Source of the DNA: Serratia microhaemolytica | GTDB taxonomy: Bacteria; Pseudomonadota; Gammaproteobacteria; Enterobacterales; Enterobacteriaceae | DNA: 45,578 nucleotides | Assembly: GCF_004011885.1 (NCBI RefSeq) | Contig: NZ_SBEF01000028.1 | Span: 1 to 45,578, forward strand | Reading direction: 5' to 3' | Shown: in pieces, positions 1 to 8,347 of the stretch | How positions within the stretch are numbered: the stretch's first letter is position 1 | Layout: the number at the start of each line of letters is the position of its first letter | The notes under the pieces: model-generated | What the model saw: the letters and a program-made list of their open reading frames with translations, nothing else | Database searches by the model: none | What the model was told of the DNA's origin: nothing | Program-made: the position numbers and the translations under genes

Positions 1-206
1 GCGGAACTGGAGGAGCATATTCCTGTCGCATTAAGCGCATTCCATTGGCACCCTGTGCGTAGAACGAAGAAAATGGCGTTCATGGCGGCACGATTGTCGA
101 CACGTTTGCGATGCGTTCCCAACGGATGCTGGGTTTTATGCTCCGGGATCAGTGGCGCCATCTTTTCCCACAGTTCATCGCTAATCTGCCACTTGCTATT
201 TGCCAT
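1..206 (-). CDS. IS5-family transposase, N-terminal fragment (3'-partial at window edge)
   Basis: Read on the minus strand from ATG at 206, the product begins MANSKWQISDELWEKMAPLI and continues through a segment with HRKRVDNRAAMNAIFFVLRT. This is the N-terminal DUF4096-type helix-turn-helix domain of IS5-family transposases. A good ribosome binding site (GAGGGTGAG) sits just upstream. The DDE catalytic core would lie beyond the left edge. The C-terminal part of what looks like the same transposase type is at the right end of the window. Confidence 0.85.
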   Translation of the reverse strand, partial: MANSKWQISDELWEKMAPLIPEHKTQHPLGTHRKRVDNRAAMNAIFFVLRTGCQWNALNATGICSSSS

Positions 207-265
207 AACTCACCCTCAGAAATGGTCATGATGTATTATACAGCAATTCCTATTGAGATAGGATC
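1..265 (-). mobile_element. IS5-family insertion sequence, 5' part (runs off the left edge)
   Basis: The outer end of this element lies at about 265, where an inverted repeat (GATCCTATCTCAATAGGA read on the minus strand, 248-265) closes the IS. The same repeat with one mismatch (GAGCCTATCTCAATAGGA) opens the IS copy at 45132. A TTA trinucleotide follows at 266-268, which fits the TNA-type target duplication of the IS1031/IS427-like part of the IS5 family. Inside is the first third of a transposase on the minus strand. The rest is outside the window. Confidence 0.85.
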
Positions 266-516
266 TTAGAATAGATCTTTACGCAGTGGGAATCGTTCAT
301 TCATAACACGCGAGCCTATATAAAACTTCTGCATTTTCTCACAATGTGTGATAATTTCCGGCTGTTTCGTCCGTTGTGCTACGGCGATGAGATTCCTGTA
401 AATATCGCTGACCGGTGCCTCGAAACGCAACTGAATTTCTGACAGGCGAACCAAAATTTTCTCTGCATCATCTTTCTCCTTGAAACGCTCTGCCAAAGTA
501 TCTCCCCCTGTGGCAG
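266..516 (-). pseudogene. Unknown gene, 3' end only, cut at its 5' side by the IS3 element
   Basis: An open frame on the minus strand ends at a TAA whose reverse complement (TTA, 266-268) is also the presumed target site of the neighbouring IS5 copy. The apparent start at 547 lies inside the IS3 terminal repeat, so the first residues come from the IS. The remaining roughly 83 residues are helical and charged (around DTLAERFKEKDDAEKILVRL) and end in FPLRKDLF. I do not recognise the family. It is most likely the C-terminus of a gene disrupted by the IS3 insertion. Confidence 0.4.
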
Positions 517-529
517 GATAGTTGTCACT
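517..529 (+). repeat. IS3 left terminal inverted repeat
   Basis: GATAGTTGTCACT. It pairs exactly with the complement at 2132-2144. Confidence 0.85.
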
Positions 530-568
530 ATCAAAAAATAACCACATTGGGGTGGAGTAGAGTAAGTA

Positions 569-1069
569 ATGGCGAAGTATTCACCGGAGCATAAAGCAGC
601 CGTACTGAAACGGTTATTGCCTCCCTATAACCAGACAGTGGCAGAAGTTGCCCGTGCAGAATCTATTTCCGAACAAACTTTGTATCATTGGCGTCATCAG
701 GCAAAACTTAAGGGGCAACCAGTGCCAGGTAAAACGTCCAGTTCTGAAGCATGGTCAGCAGAAGCAAAATTGGCGGTGATCATCGAAACCGCATCACTTT
801 CAAAGACTGAATTAAGTCAATATTGTCGTGCAAAAGGACTTTATCCTGAGCAGGTTAAACGCTGGAAGCAAGCCTGTTTACAGGGAGTTAATACCCGCCA
901 GGAACAGCAACAACTTTTGCAAAAACAAAGTAAAGCAGAACGCCTCGAGAATAAGATACTGAAAAAAGCGCTACGCGAAAAAGAGAAGGCGCTTGCCGAG
1001 ATGACCGCGTTGCTGATGCTGAGAAAAAAGCTCAAAGCCTTTTACGGGGAAGAGGACGAGGAGGATTAA
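569..1069 (+). CDS. IS3-family transposase OrfA
   Basis: The 166-residue product has two helix-turn-helix segments. One is near residues 10-45 (VAEVARAESISEQTLYHWRH) and a second near 65-100 (LSQYCRAKGLYPEQVKRWKQ). A leucine- and lysine-rich coiled coil follows at about 105-155 (KAERLENKILKKALREKEKA). This is the DNA-binding half of an IS3-family transposase. It ends in acidic residues just after the A AAA AAG heptamer at 1024-1030, where part of the ribosomes should shift to the orfB frame. Confidence 0.9.
   Translation: MAKYSPEHKAAVLKRLLPPYNQTVAEVARAESISEQTLYHWRHQAKLKGQPVPGKTSSSEAWSAEAKLAVIIETASLSKTELSQYCRAKGLYPEQVKRWKQACLQGVNTRQEQQQLLQKQSKAERLENKILKKALREKEKALAEMTALLMLRKKLKAFYGEEDEED
1024..1030 (+). 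promoter_or_regulatory. Programmed -1 frameshift site (A AAA AAG)
   Basis: In the orfA frame the codons here read AGA AAA AAG. A -1 slip gives AAA AAA followed by GCT CAA AGC, and that frame stays open into orfB (KKAQSLLRG and onward to ERQKIIECIQ). A6G heptamers are the standard frameshift signal of IS3-family elements. It would yield the OrfAB fusion that acts as transposase. Confidence 0.8.
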
Positions 1070-1110
1070 CCCCTACCGGTGAAAGGCAGAAAATTATCGA
1101 ATGCATTCAG

Positions 1111-2118
1111 GTGGCTGTTAAAGGAGGATGCCGCCTTGAGAAGGCTTGTGACGAAGTGGAGATCAGTCTGCGAACCTACCGGCGTTGGTATCATTCAGGC
1201 GAAGTCAGGGCAGACAGGAGACCTGATGCTATCCGCCCGGCTCCGGCGAATAAGCTGACAGAGGAAGAGCGGCAGGCGGTCATTGCGACCTGTAACGCGC
1301 CTGCTTATGCGGAACTTCCTCCCTCACAGATTGTTCCTGGTTTGCTGGATAAGGGGATTTATATTGCTTCTGAATCAAGTTATTACCGCATTCTTAAAGC
1401 CTGTGGGCAGTTGCATCATCATGGCAGAAGTCGTGCACCGGCGCCGAGCCAACGTTCACGTTGTCATACCGCAACAGACGCGAACGACGTCTGGATGTGG
1501 GACATCACGTATTGTGCATCAGTGGTCAAGGGAGTGTTTTATTATCTGTATCTTATCGAAGACCTGTATAGCCGAAAAATCGTTGGATATGAAGTGCATG
1601 AAAAAGAGTGTGGGCATCTGGCCGCTTTGCTGGTGCAACGTACCTTACTGCGTGAGCAGTGCCTTTTTAAGCCATTAGTGCTGCACTCAGATAATGGTGC
1701 TGCGATGAAGTCACAGACACTCAAGGCCAAACTGGAAGAACTGAATGTGTTGCCTTCGTACAACAGGCCCGGTGTTAGCAATGATAATGCGTATGCGGAG
1801 TCGTTGTTTAGAACACTGAAATACCGTCCGCAGTGGCCTTGCAGCGGATTTAAAAGTTTAGCGGATGCCCGGAAGTGGGTAGATGATTTTACTCGATGGT
1901 ATAACGATGAACACAAGCATAGCCGTATCCAGTTTGTAACACCGTCAGAACGACATGCAGGCCAGGATAAAATGATTTTAATGCACCGCCGTCAGGTACT
2001 GGAAGCCGCCAAACAAGCGAATCCCGCTCGCTGGAGCGGCGATGTCAGGAACTGTTCTCCCATTGAGGCCGTAACATTAAACCCAGGTGGGAAAACAGGA
2101 GACAAAAACGCAGCATAA
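1111..2118 (+). CDS. IS3-family transposase OrfB (integrase catalytic region)
   Basis: The catalytic DDE residues are visible: D in MWDITYCASV, D in LVLHSDNGAAM, and E in NAYAESLFRTLKYRP. A typical C-terminal part follows (WYNDEHKHSRIQFVTPSERH). A GTG at 1111 could start a separate OrfB, but the frame is open upstream to the frameshift site at 1030. The working product is therefore more likely the OrfA-OrfB fusion of roughly 515 residues. The frame is intact to its stop. Confidence 0.9.
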   Translation: MAVKGGCRLEKACDEVEISLRTYRRWYHSGEVRADRRPDAIRPAPANKLTEEERQAVIATCNAPAYAELPPSQIVPGLLDKGIYIASESSYYRILKACGQLHHHGRSRAPAPSQRSRCHTATDANDVWMWDITYCASVVKGVFYYLYLIEDLYSRKIVGYEVHEKECGHLAALLVQRTLLREQCLFKPLVLHSDNGAAMKSQTLKAKLEELNVLPSYNRPGVSNDNAYAESLFRTLKYRPQWPCSGFKSLADARKWVDDFTRWYNDEHKHSRIQFVTPSERHAGQDKMILMHRRQVLEAAKQANPARWSGDVRNCSPIEAVTLNPGGKTGDKNAA

Positions 2119-2131
2119 AAAACAGGCAAAC

Positions 2132-2144
2132 AGTGACAACTATC
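2132..2144 (+). repeat. IS3 right terminal inverted repeat
   Basis: AGTGACAACTATC, the exact complement of the left end at 517-529. Confidence 0.85.
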
Positions 2145-2500
2145 TTGAAAAACACCGAGTGGTAGCTGTCACTAAATAGCAAGACATTACTCTCGAGAGG
2201 CCATCTCTCAAGCTACTCCTCCACAACCACAGAAGATAAACATGGCTAACTGGGTATTCCAAGATCCAGTTGGTGTTTTGTTGATTAGGTGCTGTCGCCG
2301 AAAGTGTCAAGATGCTATCCTTATGCACAGCGGCAAACACGCCATAGTTCTCGCGCAACTCGTTGACAATATTTGGGTTTAACTTAACAAGGTTGGCTTT
2401 TGTTAAAATAAAAGGCAATACTTTTAATAGGTTGAATGGCTTTTTACAGACTTTATGTGAGTTGCCGTTCTGATGCCCGGCGGAAGCTGCCGTGACTATA
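2145..2500 (-). other. Stretch between the IS3 element and ghxP with a possible gene remnant
   Basis: About 350 bases without a recognisable gene. The minus strand stays open through most of it, with plausible coding texture in the middle (for example VKLNPNIVNELRENYGVFAA, then a segment with SILTLSATAP). Its apparent N-terminus overlaps a terminator hairpin and its C-terminus runs into the IS3 end, so no intact gene can be proposed. It may be the upstream part of a gene interrupted by the IS. Confidence 0.25.
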
Positions 2501-2502
2501 AA

Positions 2503-2540
2503 AAAACCCACTCCATATGTTGGAATGGGTTTTTCTTTTT
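2503..2540 (+). terminator. Bidirectional hairpin terminator upstream of ghxP
   Basis: ACCCACTCCA pairs with TGGAATGGGT (one mismatch) around a short TATGT loop. The hairpin is flanked by A-rich sequence on the left and TTTTTCTTTTTT on the right. Confidence 0.7.
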
Positions 2541-2638
2541 TGGCGAGTCATAAAGTTCACCATTTATGCCGATAGCTGATTAACTGATTAAACACAACCT
2601 CACAAAATATCATTCACAAATTCAGAGAGGACAGCAAG

Positions 2639-4000
2639 ATGTCAGACTCCCCAGCATCTCAGGCCACACATGCCAAAAGTGGGCTTGATGCCTATTTTCA
2701 ACTCTCAGCTCGCGGCAGCAACCTGCGGCAGGAGATCGTGGCTGGATTAACCACCTTTCTGGCCATGGTCTATTCGGTGATTGTGGTGCCCAGTATGTTG
2801 GGTAAAGCCGGTTTTCCGCCTGCGGCGGTATTTGTCGCTACTTGCCTGGTGACAGGCTTTGGCTCGTTGTTGATTGGGCTGTGGGCCAATCTGCCGATGG
2901 CGATTGGCTGTGCCATTTCATTAACGGCTTTCACCGCTTTTAGTCTGGTATTGGGGCAGCAGATTTCTATTCCTGTGGCGCTCGGTGCGGTGTTTTTGAT
3001 GGGGGTGCTGTTTACCCTGATCTCTGTCACCGGTGTGCGCTCGTGGATCTTGCGCAATTTACCGATGGGGGTGGCACACGGAACCGGCATTGGTATTGGG
3101 CTGTTTCTGTTACTGATCGCGGCCAATGGTGTTGGTTTGGTGATCAAGAATCCATTAGATGGTCTGCCAGTGGCGCTGGGCGGCTTTACCACCTTTCCAG
3201 TGGTGATGACGCTGTTAGGGTTGTCGGTGATTTTTGGGCTAGAAAAACTGCGTGTGCCAGGCGGTATTCTGCTGGTGATTATTGCTATTTCAGTTATCGG
3301 CCTGATTTTTGATCCGGCGGTGAAGTACCAAGGGTTGTTTGCCATGCCAAGCCTGTCGGGTGCAGATGGCCAATCACTGATTTTCAGTTTGGATATCGTC
3401 GGTGCATTGCAACCGATGGTGTTACCGAGTGTGCTGGCGCTGGTCATGACCGCCGTCTTCGATGCTACCGGCACTATCCGAGCTGTTGCTGGTCAAGCTA
3501 ACCTGCTCGATAAGCAGGGGCAGATTATTAATGGCGGTAGGGCACTGACCTCAGACTCAATCAGTAGCATCTTCTCCGGCTTGGTGGGTGCTTCACCGGC
3601 TGCGGTCTATATCGAATCGGCAGCAGGTACAGCGGCGGGTGGTAAAACCGGCTTGACTGCGGTAGTGGTCGGGTTGCTGTTTCTGGCACTGTTGTTCCTG
3701 TCACCGCTCTCCTATCTGGTGCCCGTTTATGCTACCGCTCCAGCACTGATGTATGTCGGGCTGTTAATGCTGAGCAATGTGACCAAACTCGATTTTGGCG
3801 ATTTTGTTGATGCGATGGCTGGTCTGCTGTGCGCGGTGTTTATCGTGCTGACCTGTAACATCGTTACCGGTATTATGCTCGGCTTTAGTTCACTGGTGAT
3901 TGGCCGCGTCTGCTCTGGTGAGTGGCGTCGTTTAAACCTCGGCACGGTGTTGATTGCTGTGGCGCTGATCATCTTCTACGCCGGTGGCTGGGCGATTTGA
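2639..4000 (+). CDS. ghxP: Guanine/hypoxanthine permease, NCS2 family (GhxP-like)
   Basis: This 453-residue inner-membrane protein imports guanine and hypoxanthine by proton symport, a role inferred from close similarity to E. coli GhxP (YjcD). It is very hydrophobic, with 12-14 likely membrane segments. NCS2/AzgA-type signatures are visible: [20 protein letters not shown] near residue 38, [15 protein letters not shown] near 87, [13 protein letters not shown] near 146, [19 protein letters not shown] near 274 and [20 protein letters not shown] near 319. Length matches the family. A GAGAGGA ribosome site lies before the ATG. The gene faces glnG across a terminator. Confidence 0.95.
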   Translation: MSDSPASQATHAKSGLDAYFQLSARGSNLRQEIVAGLTTFLAMVYSVIVVPSMLGKAGFPPAAVFVATCLVTGFGSLLIGLWANLPMAIGCAISLTAFTAFSLVLGQQISIPVALGAVFLMGVLFTLISVTGVRSWILRNLPMGVAHGTGIGIGLFLLLIAANGVGLVIKNPLDGLPVALGGFTTFPVVMTLLGLSVIFGLEKLRVPGGILLVIIAISVIGLIFDPAVKYQGLFAMPSLSGADGQSLIFSLDIVGALQPMVLPSVLALVMTAVFDATGTIRAVAGQANLLDKQGQIINGGRALTSDSISSIFSGLVGASPAAVYIESAAGTAAGGKTGLTAVVVGLLFLALLFLSPLSYLVPVYATAPALMYVGLLMLSNVTKLDFGDFVDAMAGLLCAVFIVLTCNIVTGIMLGFSSLVIGRVCSGEWRRLNLGTVLIAVALIIFYAGGWAI

Positions 4001-4014
4001 GGGAGTTCGAACGT

Positions 4015-4057
4015 GAGGGACTACCGCGTTGAACCCGCGTGGTAGCCTCTACGTTTT
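4015..4057 (+). terminator. Terminator between convergent ghxP and glnG
   Basis: GAGG..CTACC..GCG pairs with CGCG.GGTAGCCTC (small bulges). TTTT follows at the right side. Confidence 0.6.
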
Positions 4058-4073
4058 GTCTATCCCTGTGGCG

Positions 4074-5486
4074 CTAATCCAAATCCAGCTCTTTCAGTTT
4101 GCGCGTCAGGGTGTTTCTGCCCCAGCCAACTAACTGAGCGGCTTGCTGTTTATGTCCAGCGCTATGTTCCAGAGCGCAACGTAGTAAAATGCGCTCAATT
4201 TCTGGTTGCAGTTGTTGTTGCAGGTTTTGCTGGCCGGCACGTAGCGCACTGTGGATCCAGTCGCTCAATGCCTGTTGCCAACAGGTCGGTAAGTGGCGAT
4301 CGGCGGTTTCGTTACTGCTACTGAGAAACAGATCACTCGGCAGATCCTGCACCAACACTTCTTGTCCTGCCGCCATCACCGTTAACCAGCGACAAGTATT
4401 TTCCAGTTGGCGAACATTGCCCGGCCAGGGTAATCGGCTCAACGCCGCTTCTGTCTCCGGTTGCAGGTTTTTCGCTTCTACCGCCAACTCCTGAGCCGCT
4501 TGTTGCAGAAAATGGCGCGCCAAGCGTGGGATATCTTCTCGCCGTTCACGCAGTGGTGGTAGATGCAGGCGGATCACGTTCAAACGATGGAACAGATCTT
4601 CACGAAATTTACCCTGCTGTACGCACAGTTCCAGGTTTTGATGGGTTGCGGCGATAATCCGCACATCAACTTTAACCGGTGCATGTCCGCCGACCCGATA
4701 GAATTGGCCATCGGCCAGTACGCGCAATAATCGAGTCTGTACATCGAGTGGCATATCACCAATCTCATCGAGAAACAGGGTGCCTCCGTTCGCCTGCTCA
4801 AAGCGCCCCTGCCGGATCTGGTTAGCACCGGTGAAGGCACCTTTTTCATGACCAAATAACTCCGATTCAATCAGATCTTTGGCGATAGCCGCCATATTGA
4901 GTGCAATAAACGGTGCGCTAGCACGTGGGCTATGGCGGTGCAGTGCTTGAGCAACCCGCTCTTTGCCCGTGCCGGATTCGCCATTAATCAGCACGCTGAT
5001 CGAGGAGCGAGATAGGCGACCAATAATGCGGAACACATCCTGCATTGCGGGAGCTTCACCAATAATTTCGGTCACCGGTGCCGGAGTGAGCATCGGGCGT
5101 ACCGGCTGTTGCTGCTCTTTAAAATGGCTGATCGCGCGCTCGACAAGCGCGACTGCTTCATCAATATCAAATGGTTTCGGTAGGTAATCAAACGCACCTT
5201 GCTGATAGGCGGCGACGGCAGCATCAAGATCAGAGTGAGCAGTCATGATGATCACCGGTAGCGTTGGCTGCTGCTGTTTTATCTCTTTCAGCAGGCTGAG
5301 GCCGTCAATCCCCGGCATACGAATATCAGATAACAACACGTCAGGCGTTTCGTTCGCCAGTGCCTGTAGCGCCAAGTTACCATTTTCGAAGCAGACACAA
5401 CGCACCCCTGCACCACTTAACGCCCGTTCAAGCACCCAGCGGATCGCGCTGTCGTCATCGACAATCCAGGCTAATTTTCGTTGCAT
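4074..5486 (-). CDS. glnG: Nitrogen regulation response regulator NtrC (NR-I)
   Basis: NtrC is the sigma54 activator of nitrogen-limitation genes, phosphorylated by NtrB. The 470 residues show a receiver domain (phospho-acceptor Asp in [15 protein letters not shown], near residue 54), a AAA+ domain with Walker A GESGTGKE (near 168), the sigma54-contact loop GAFTGA, Walker [12 protein letters not shown], an arginine-finger region and a C-terminal Fis-type helix-turn-helix ([20 protein letters not shown]). Length matches E. coli NtrC. It overlaps the 3' end of glnL by 16 bases, so the pair is probably translationally coupled. Confidence 0.97.
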   Translation of the reverse strand: MQRKLAWIVDDDSAIRWVLERALSGAGVRCVCFENGNLALQALANETPDVLLSDIRMPGIDGLSLLKEIKQQQPTLPVIIMTAHSDLDAAVAAYQQGAFDYLPKPFDIDEAVALVERAISHFKEQQQPVRPMLTPAPVTEIIGEAPAMQDVFRIIGRLSRSSISVLINGESGTGKERVAQALHRHSPRASAPFIALNMAAIAKDLIESELFGHEKGAFTGANQIRQGRFEQANGGTLFLDEIGDMPLDVQTRLLRVLADGQFYRVGGHAPVKVDVRIIAATHQNLELCVQQGKFREDLFHRLNVIRLHLPPLRERREDIPRLARHFLQQAAQELAVEAKNLQPETEAALSRLPWPGNVRQLENTCRWLTVMAAGQEVLVQDLPSDLFLSSSNETADRHLPTCWQQALSDWIHSALRAGQQNLQQQLQPEIERILLRCALEHSAGHKQQAAQLVGWGRNTLTRKLKELDLD

Positions 5487-6544
5487 AAAGACCTCGGTGG
5501 GTAAATCGGCAGATAGATAGAGAATTCAGTATGCCCAGGCCAACTGTTTAGCTCAATTTTGCCACCATGCTGATCAATCAGATCACGCGCTATCGATAAA
5601 CCCAGCCCACTGCCACCAACGCGGCCGCTGACCATCGGGTAGAACAGGGTATCCTGCAACGCCGCCGCAACGCCGGGGCCGTCATCTTCAATATCGATAC
5701 GCGCTGCCAGCCGACAGCGTTTGCCTTGCAGGGTAACCTGAAATGCCGTGCGGGTGCGCAGTGTCAAGGTTCCGCCGTTATCTCCCAGCGCTTGCAATGC
5801 GTTACGGGTAATGTTGAGCAGCACCTGTTCGATCTGCTCCGGGTCGTGCAGCAGTTCCGGCAAACTGGGATCGTAATCGCGCAGCAGCGTGATGTTATCG
5901 GCTTTCTCCAACACCACCAGTTGACAGACGCGCTCGGCAACCTGATGGATATTCTCTGTCACCCGTCGGCCTGGCTGCTGCGGCCCCAACAGGCGATCAA
6001 CTAAATTACGCAGCCGATCGGCCTGTTCAATAATCACTTGCGTATATTCGGTTAATACCGGATCAGGTAGTGCTTTGGCCAGCAGTTGGGCGGCACCACG
6101 TAAACCACCGAGTGGGTTTTTGATCTCGTGCGCCAGTCCGCGCACCAGATCACGTGCTGCGATCTGTTGTGCCTGCTGCAACTGCTCTTGACTGAGACGA
6201 CGCTGACTATCGAGTGCCGATAGCTCAAGCAGGATCAAATCATCGGCGAGTTCTTGTGCGGTTAAATGGAGTAGCTGTGAGCGCCCATCGAACAGTAGCG
6301 TGACTTCGTTATCGGTAAAACCTTGCCGCGCCTGCAAACTTGCACGCATTAAGCTGATATTCAGTGAACTGTGAGCAAACAGCTCCGGCAGCGGGGTGCC
6401 AAACAGTTTGCGTGTGCTTTGTGCCAGTAGCTGCTGTGCTGCGGGATTGGCGTAACGCACTATCCACTGCTGATCAAGCAGTAGCACACTATTGAGAAGA
6501 GAATCGAGGATCTGCCCGGCATTGGTCAGCGTTGCAGTTGCCAT
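5471..6544 (-). CDS. glnL: Nitrogen regulation sensor kinase NtrB (NR-II)
   Basis: NtrB is the cytoplasmic kinase/phosphatase that, with PII, controls NtrC. The 357-residue protein has an N-terminal PAS domain (residues ~10-115), the phospho-acceptor His in [14 protein letters not shown] (near 140), and an ATP-binding domain with NIVRN-type N box (here [10 protein letters not shown]), DDGPGV and [10 protein letters not shown] boxes. ATG follows a GAGGGTGAT ribosome site. In most enteric bacteria glnL follows glnA. Here its upstream neighbour is the rpsT terminator and there is no glnA, so expression must start between 6545 and 6668 or read through from rpsT. I saw no sigma54 promoter in that stretch. 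Confidence 0.97.
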   Translation of the reverse strand: MATATLTNAGQILDSLLNSVLLLDQQWIVRYANPAAQQLLAQSTRKLFGTPLPELFAHSSLNISLMRASLQARQGFTDNEVTLLFDGRSQLLHLTAQELADDLILLELSALDSQRRLSQEQLQQAQQIAARDLVRGLAHEIKNPLGGLRGAAQLLAKALPDPVLTEYTQVIIEQADRLRNLVDRLLGPQQPGRRVTENIHQVAERVCQLVVLEKADNITLLRDYDPSLPELLHDPEQIEQVLLNITRNALQALGDNGGTLTLRTRTAFQVTLQGKRCRLAARIDIEDDGPGVAAALQDTLFYPMVSGRVGGSGLGLSIARDLIDQHGGKIELNSWPGHTEFSIYLPIYPPRSLCNEN

Positions 6545-6668
6545 ATCACCCTCGCGGACACTATAACCACCGTTGATGCTATCACCGTTGAGCCGACCTT
6601 GGCGACTGATAGTTTGGCATCGGCACTCTGTTAGGCTGTCTGGTCTGTTAAGCGTAACCTAGAGATGT

Positions 6669-6697
6669 AAAAAAACCGGCCAAGACCGGTTTTTTTA
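6669..6697 (-). terminator. rpsT terminator (works in both directions)
   Basis: AAAAAACCGG pairs with CCGGTTTTTT around a six-base loop. On the minus strand it ends rpsT transcription and shields glnL. Confidence 0.85.
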
Positions 6698-6717
6698 TCA
6701 GTCAAACCACAAAATGC

Positions 6718-6981
6718 TTATTGCATTGCGCTGATCTGTTTGATCAGATTTGACTTATGACGCGCTGCTTTATTTTTGTGGATAAGCCCTTTACTCGCTT
6801 GACGATCCACAATAGGTTGCATAACGTTAAATGCGTTTTGTGCTGCTTCTTTGTCGCCAGTTGCGATAGCGGCGTAAACCTTCTTGATGAAGGTACGCAC
6901 CATTGAGCGACGGCTTGCGTTATGCTTACGACGCTTCTCAGACTGTACGGCGCGTTTCTTAGCTGATTTGATATTAGCCAA
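6718..6981 (-). CDS. rpsT: 30S ribosomal protein S20
   Basis: The 87-residue basic protein begins [20 protein letters not shown] and matches S20 along its whole length. S20 binds 16S rRNA early in 30S assembly. The start codon is TTG (6979-6981), as in E. coli, where the UUG start takes part in autogenous translational control. The gene is divergent from ribF, the usual enteric arrangement. Confidence 0.97.
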   Translation of the reverse strand: MANIKSAKKRAVQSEKRRKHNASRRSMVRTFIKKVYAAIATGDKEAAQNAFNVMQPIVDRQASKGLIHKNKAARHKSNLIKQISAMQ

Positions 6982-7376
6982 GGTCCAACTCCCAAATGTA
7001 TTCTATTGAGGACAATTCAAAGGCCGAGCAATATGCCGTTTTAGCCTTCGTTTGTCAATGAATTTGTGCAAATAAGCGCCGTTTGTGATGCGGCGGCACC
7101 TGCTGTGTTTTGATGGTGCAGGATTCTAGCAGTTCTAACCAGAGGAATATAGTGCCTGATAGCAAAAATCACCAGCAGCACACCCGCAATCACAAAAAGC
7201 CGTGTTGCAAGGTTTGATTGCTGAAACCCGTTGCGGTGAACAGCACGGGTTGCAACTGCAATCGTTCAATTAACAAACAACCTTTGTCGTTGACAGTTCA
7301 AAAGAACACAATCGGCGGTTAACCTTAACCGCTGTACAAGGTATAATCGGCAAATTTCCACTGTTTTGAGCCAGCT
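6982..7376. promoter_or_regulatory. Divergent rpsT/ribF control region
   Basis: A 395-base non-coding stretch that must hold the rpsT promoters (minus strand) and the ribF promoter (plus strand). I found no convincing gene in it. A 20-codon GTG-started frame at 7152-7216 has a fair ribosome site but no other support. A hairpin-like GCGGTTA/TAACCGC repeat overlaps the ribF promoter. Confidence 0.6.
7319..7347 (+). promoter_or_regulatory. Putative ribF operon promoter
   Basis: A perfect -10 TATAAT (7342-7347) lies 17 bases after TTAACC (7319-7324), about 30 bases before the ribF ATG. The -35 is weak and sits inside an inverted repeat (GCGGTTA...TAACCGC), which could bind a regulator. Confidence 0.55.
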
Positions 7377-8318
7377 ATGCAGCTAATTCGCGGCATTCAC
7401 AACATTCGAGCGCATCACCGTGGCTGCGTGCTGACCATCGGTAATTTTGATGGCATTCATCGCGGTCATATCGCGCTGTTGGCACAGCTAAAACAGGTCG
7501 CTGAGCGACTTGCTCTGCCAACGGTAGTGATGATCTTTGAACCACAACCACAGGAGCTGTTTCTGGCGGCAAAAGCGCCTGCCCGGTTAACGCGGCTGCG
7601 TGATAAGTTGAAATATCTGGCGCAGGCTGGGGTTGATCGCGTGTTGTGTGTCAGGTTTGATCGCCGCTTTGCCGCTTATAGTGCTCACCAGTTTATCGAT
7701 GAATTGCTGGTGAAGCAGCTTGGTGTACAGTTTTTAATGGTGGGTGACGATTTTCGCTTCTCGGCCAATCGCCAGGGTGACTTTTCACTACTGCGACATG
7801 CTGGTGAGCAACACGGTTTTGAGGTTGTGCGCACACCCAGTTTTTGCGTGGGTCAACAGCGGGTTAGCAGCACCGCCATCCGCAGTGCGCTACGTGATGA
7901 TAACCTATCGCTGGCTCAAACCCTGCTCGGTCGTGCATACAGTATCTCTGGCCGAGTGGTACACGGTGACGCTTTAGGGCGTACTTTAGGTTTTCCCACC
8001 GCCAATCTACCACTGAAACGCCTGGTAGTGCCGGTAAAAGGGGTGTATACGGTTGATGTCTACGGTCTGGCAGCAAAACCGTTACCCGGTGTGGCAAATA
8101 TCGGCACCCGCCCTACCGTAAGTGGGCAAATGCGCCACCAGCTAGAAGTCCATCTGCTGGATGCCAATATTGAGCTGTACGGACGCCACCTTGAGGTGGT
8201 GCTGCGCGCGAAATTGCGTGATGAACAACGTTTCGCTTCACTCGAAGCACTGAAGCAACAAATTGCTAATGATGTGGTGGCTGCACGCGCTTATTTCGGG
8301 CTACAGACACCGGCTTAA
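7377..8318 (+). CDS. ribF: Bifunctional riboflavin kinase/FAD synthetase
   Basis: RibF phosphorylates riboflavin to FMN and adenylylates FMN to FAD. The 313 residues show the N-terminal nucleotidyltransferase domain ([16 protein letters not shown], with the GxxHxGH-type site, near residue 22, and [14 protein letters not shown] near 121). The C-terminal riboflavin kinase domain has [20 protein letters not shown] near 193 and [11 protein letters not shown] near 238. Length is normal. The gene opens the conserved ribF-ileS-lspA-fkpB-ispH cluster, and ileS starts 29 bases downstream. Confidence 0.97.
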   Translation: MQLIRGIHNIRAHHRGCVLTIGNFDGIHRGHIALLAQLKQVAERLALPTVVMIFEPQPQELFLAAKAPARLTRLRDKLKYLAQAGVDRVLCVRFDRRFAAYSAHQFIDELLVKQLGVQFLMVGDDFRFSANRQGDFSLLRHAGEQHGFEVVRTPSFCVGQQRVSSTAIRSALRDDNLSLAQTLLGRAYSISGRVVHGDALGRTLGFPTANLPLKRLVVPVKGVYTVDVYGLAAKPLPGVANIGTRPTVSGQMRHQLEVHLLDANIELYGRHLEVVLRAKLRDEQRFASLEALKQQIANDVVAARAYFGLQTPA

Positions 8319-8347
8319 TTTTACCAAACGGAAGCGAGAATCTTCTA

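Larger units (their letters stand above)
517..2144 (+). mobile_element. IS3-family insertion sequence, apparently complete
   Basis: The element is bounded by a perfect 13-bp inverted repeat, GATAGTTGTCACT at 517-529 and its complement at 2132-2144. It carries the two overlapping frames typical of IS3-family elements: orfA with helix-turn-helix repeats, and orfB with the DDE integrase core, joined by an A6G slippery site. The true tips may extend a few bases outward, and I could not identify a clear target duplication. All catalytic parts look intact, so the element may still be active. Confidence 0.85.

Noticed and set aside
2770-3474. Long antisense open frame within ghxP
   Set aside because: It mirrors the hydrophobic codon pattern of the permease gene. 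It has no family features and no ribosome site, so it is a shadow frame.
7152-7216. 20-codon GTG-started frame with AGAGGA upstream in the rpsT-ribF region
   Set aside because: It is too short and its composition gives no support. Conservation in relatives would be needed to call it a gene.
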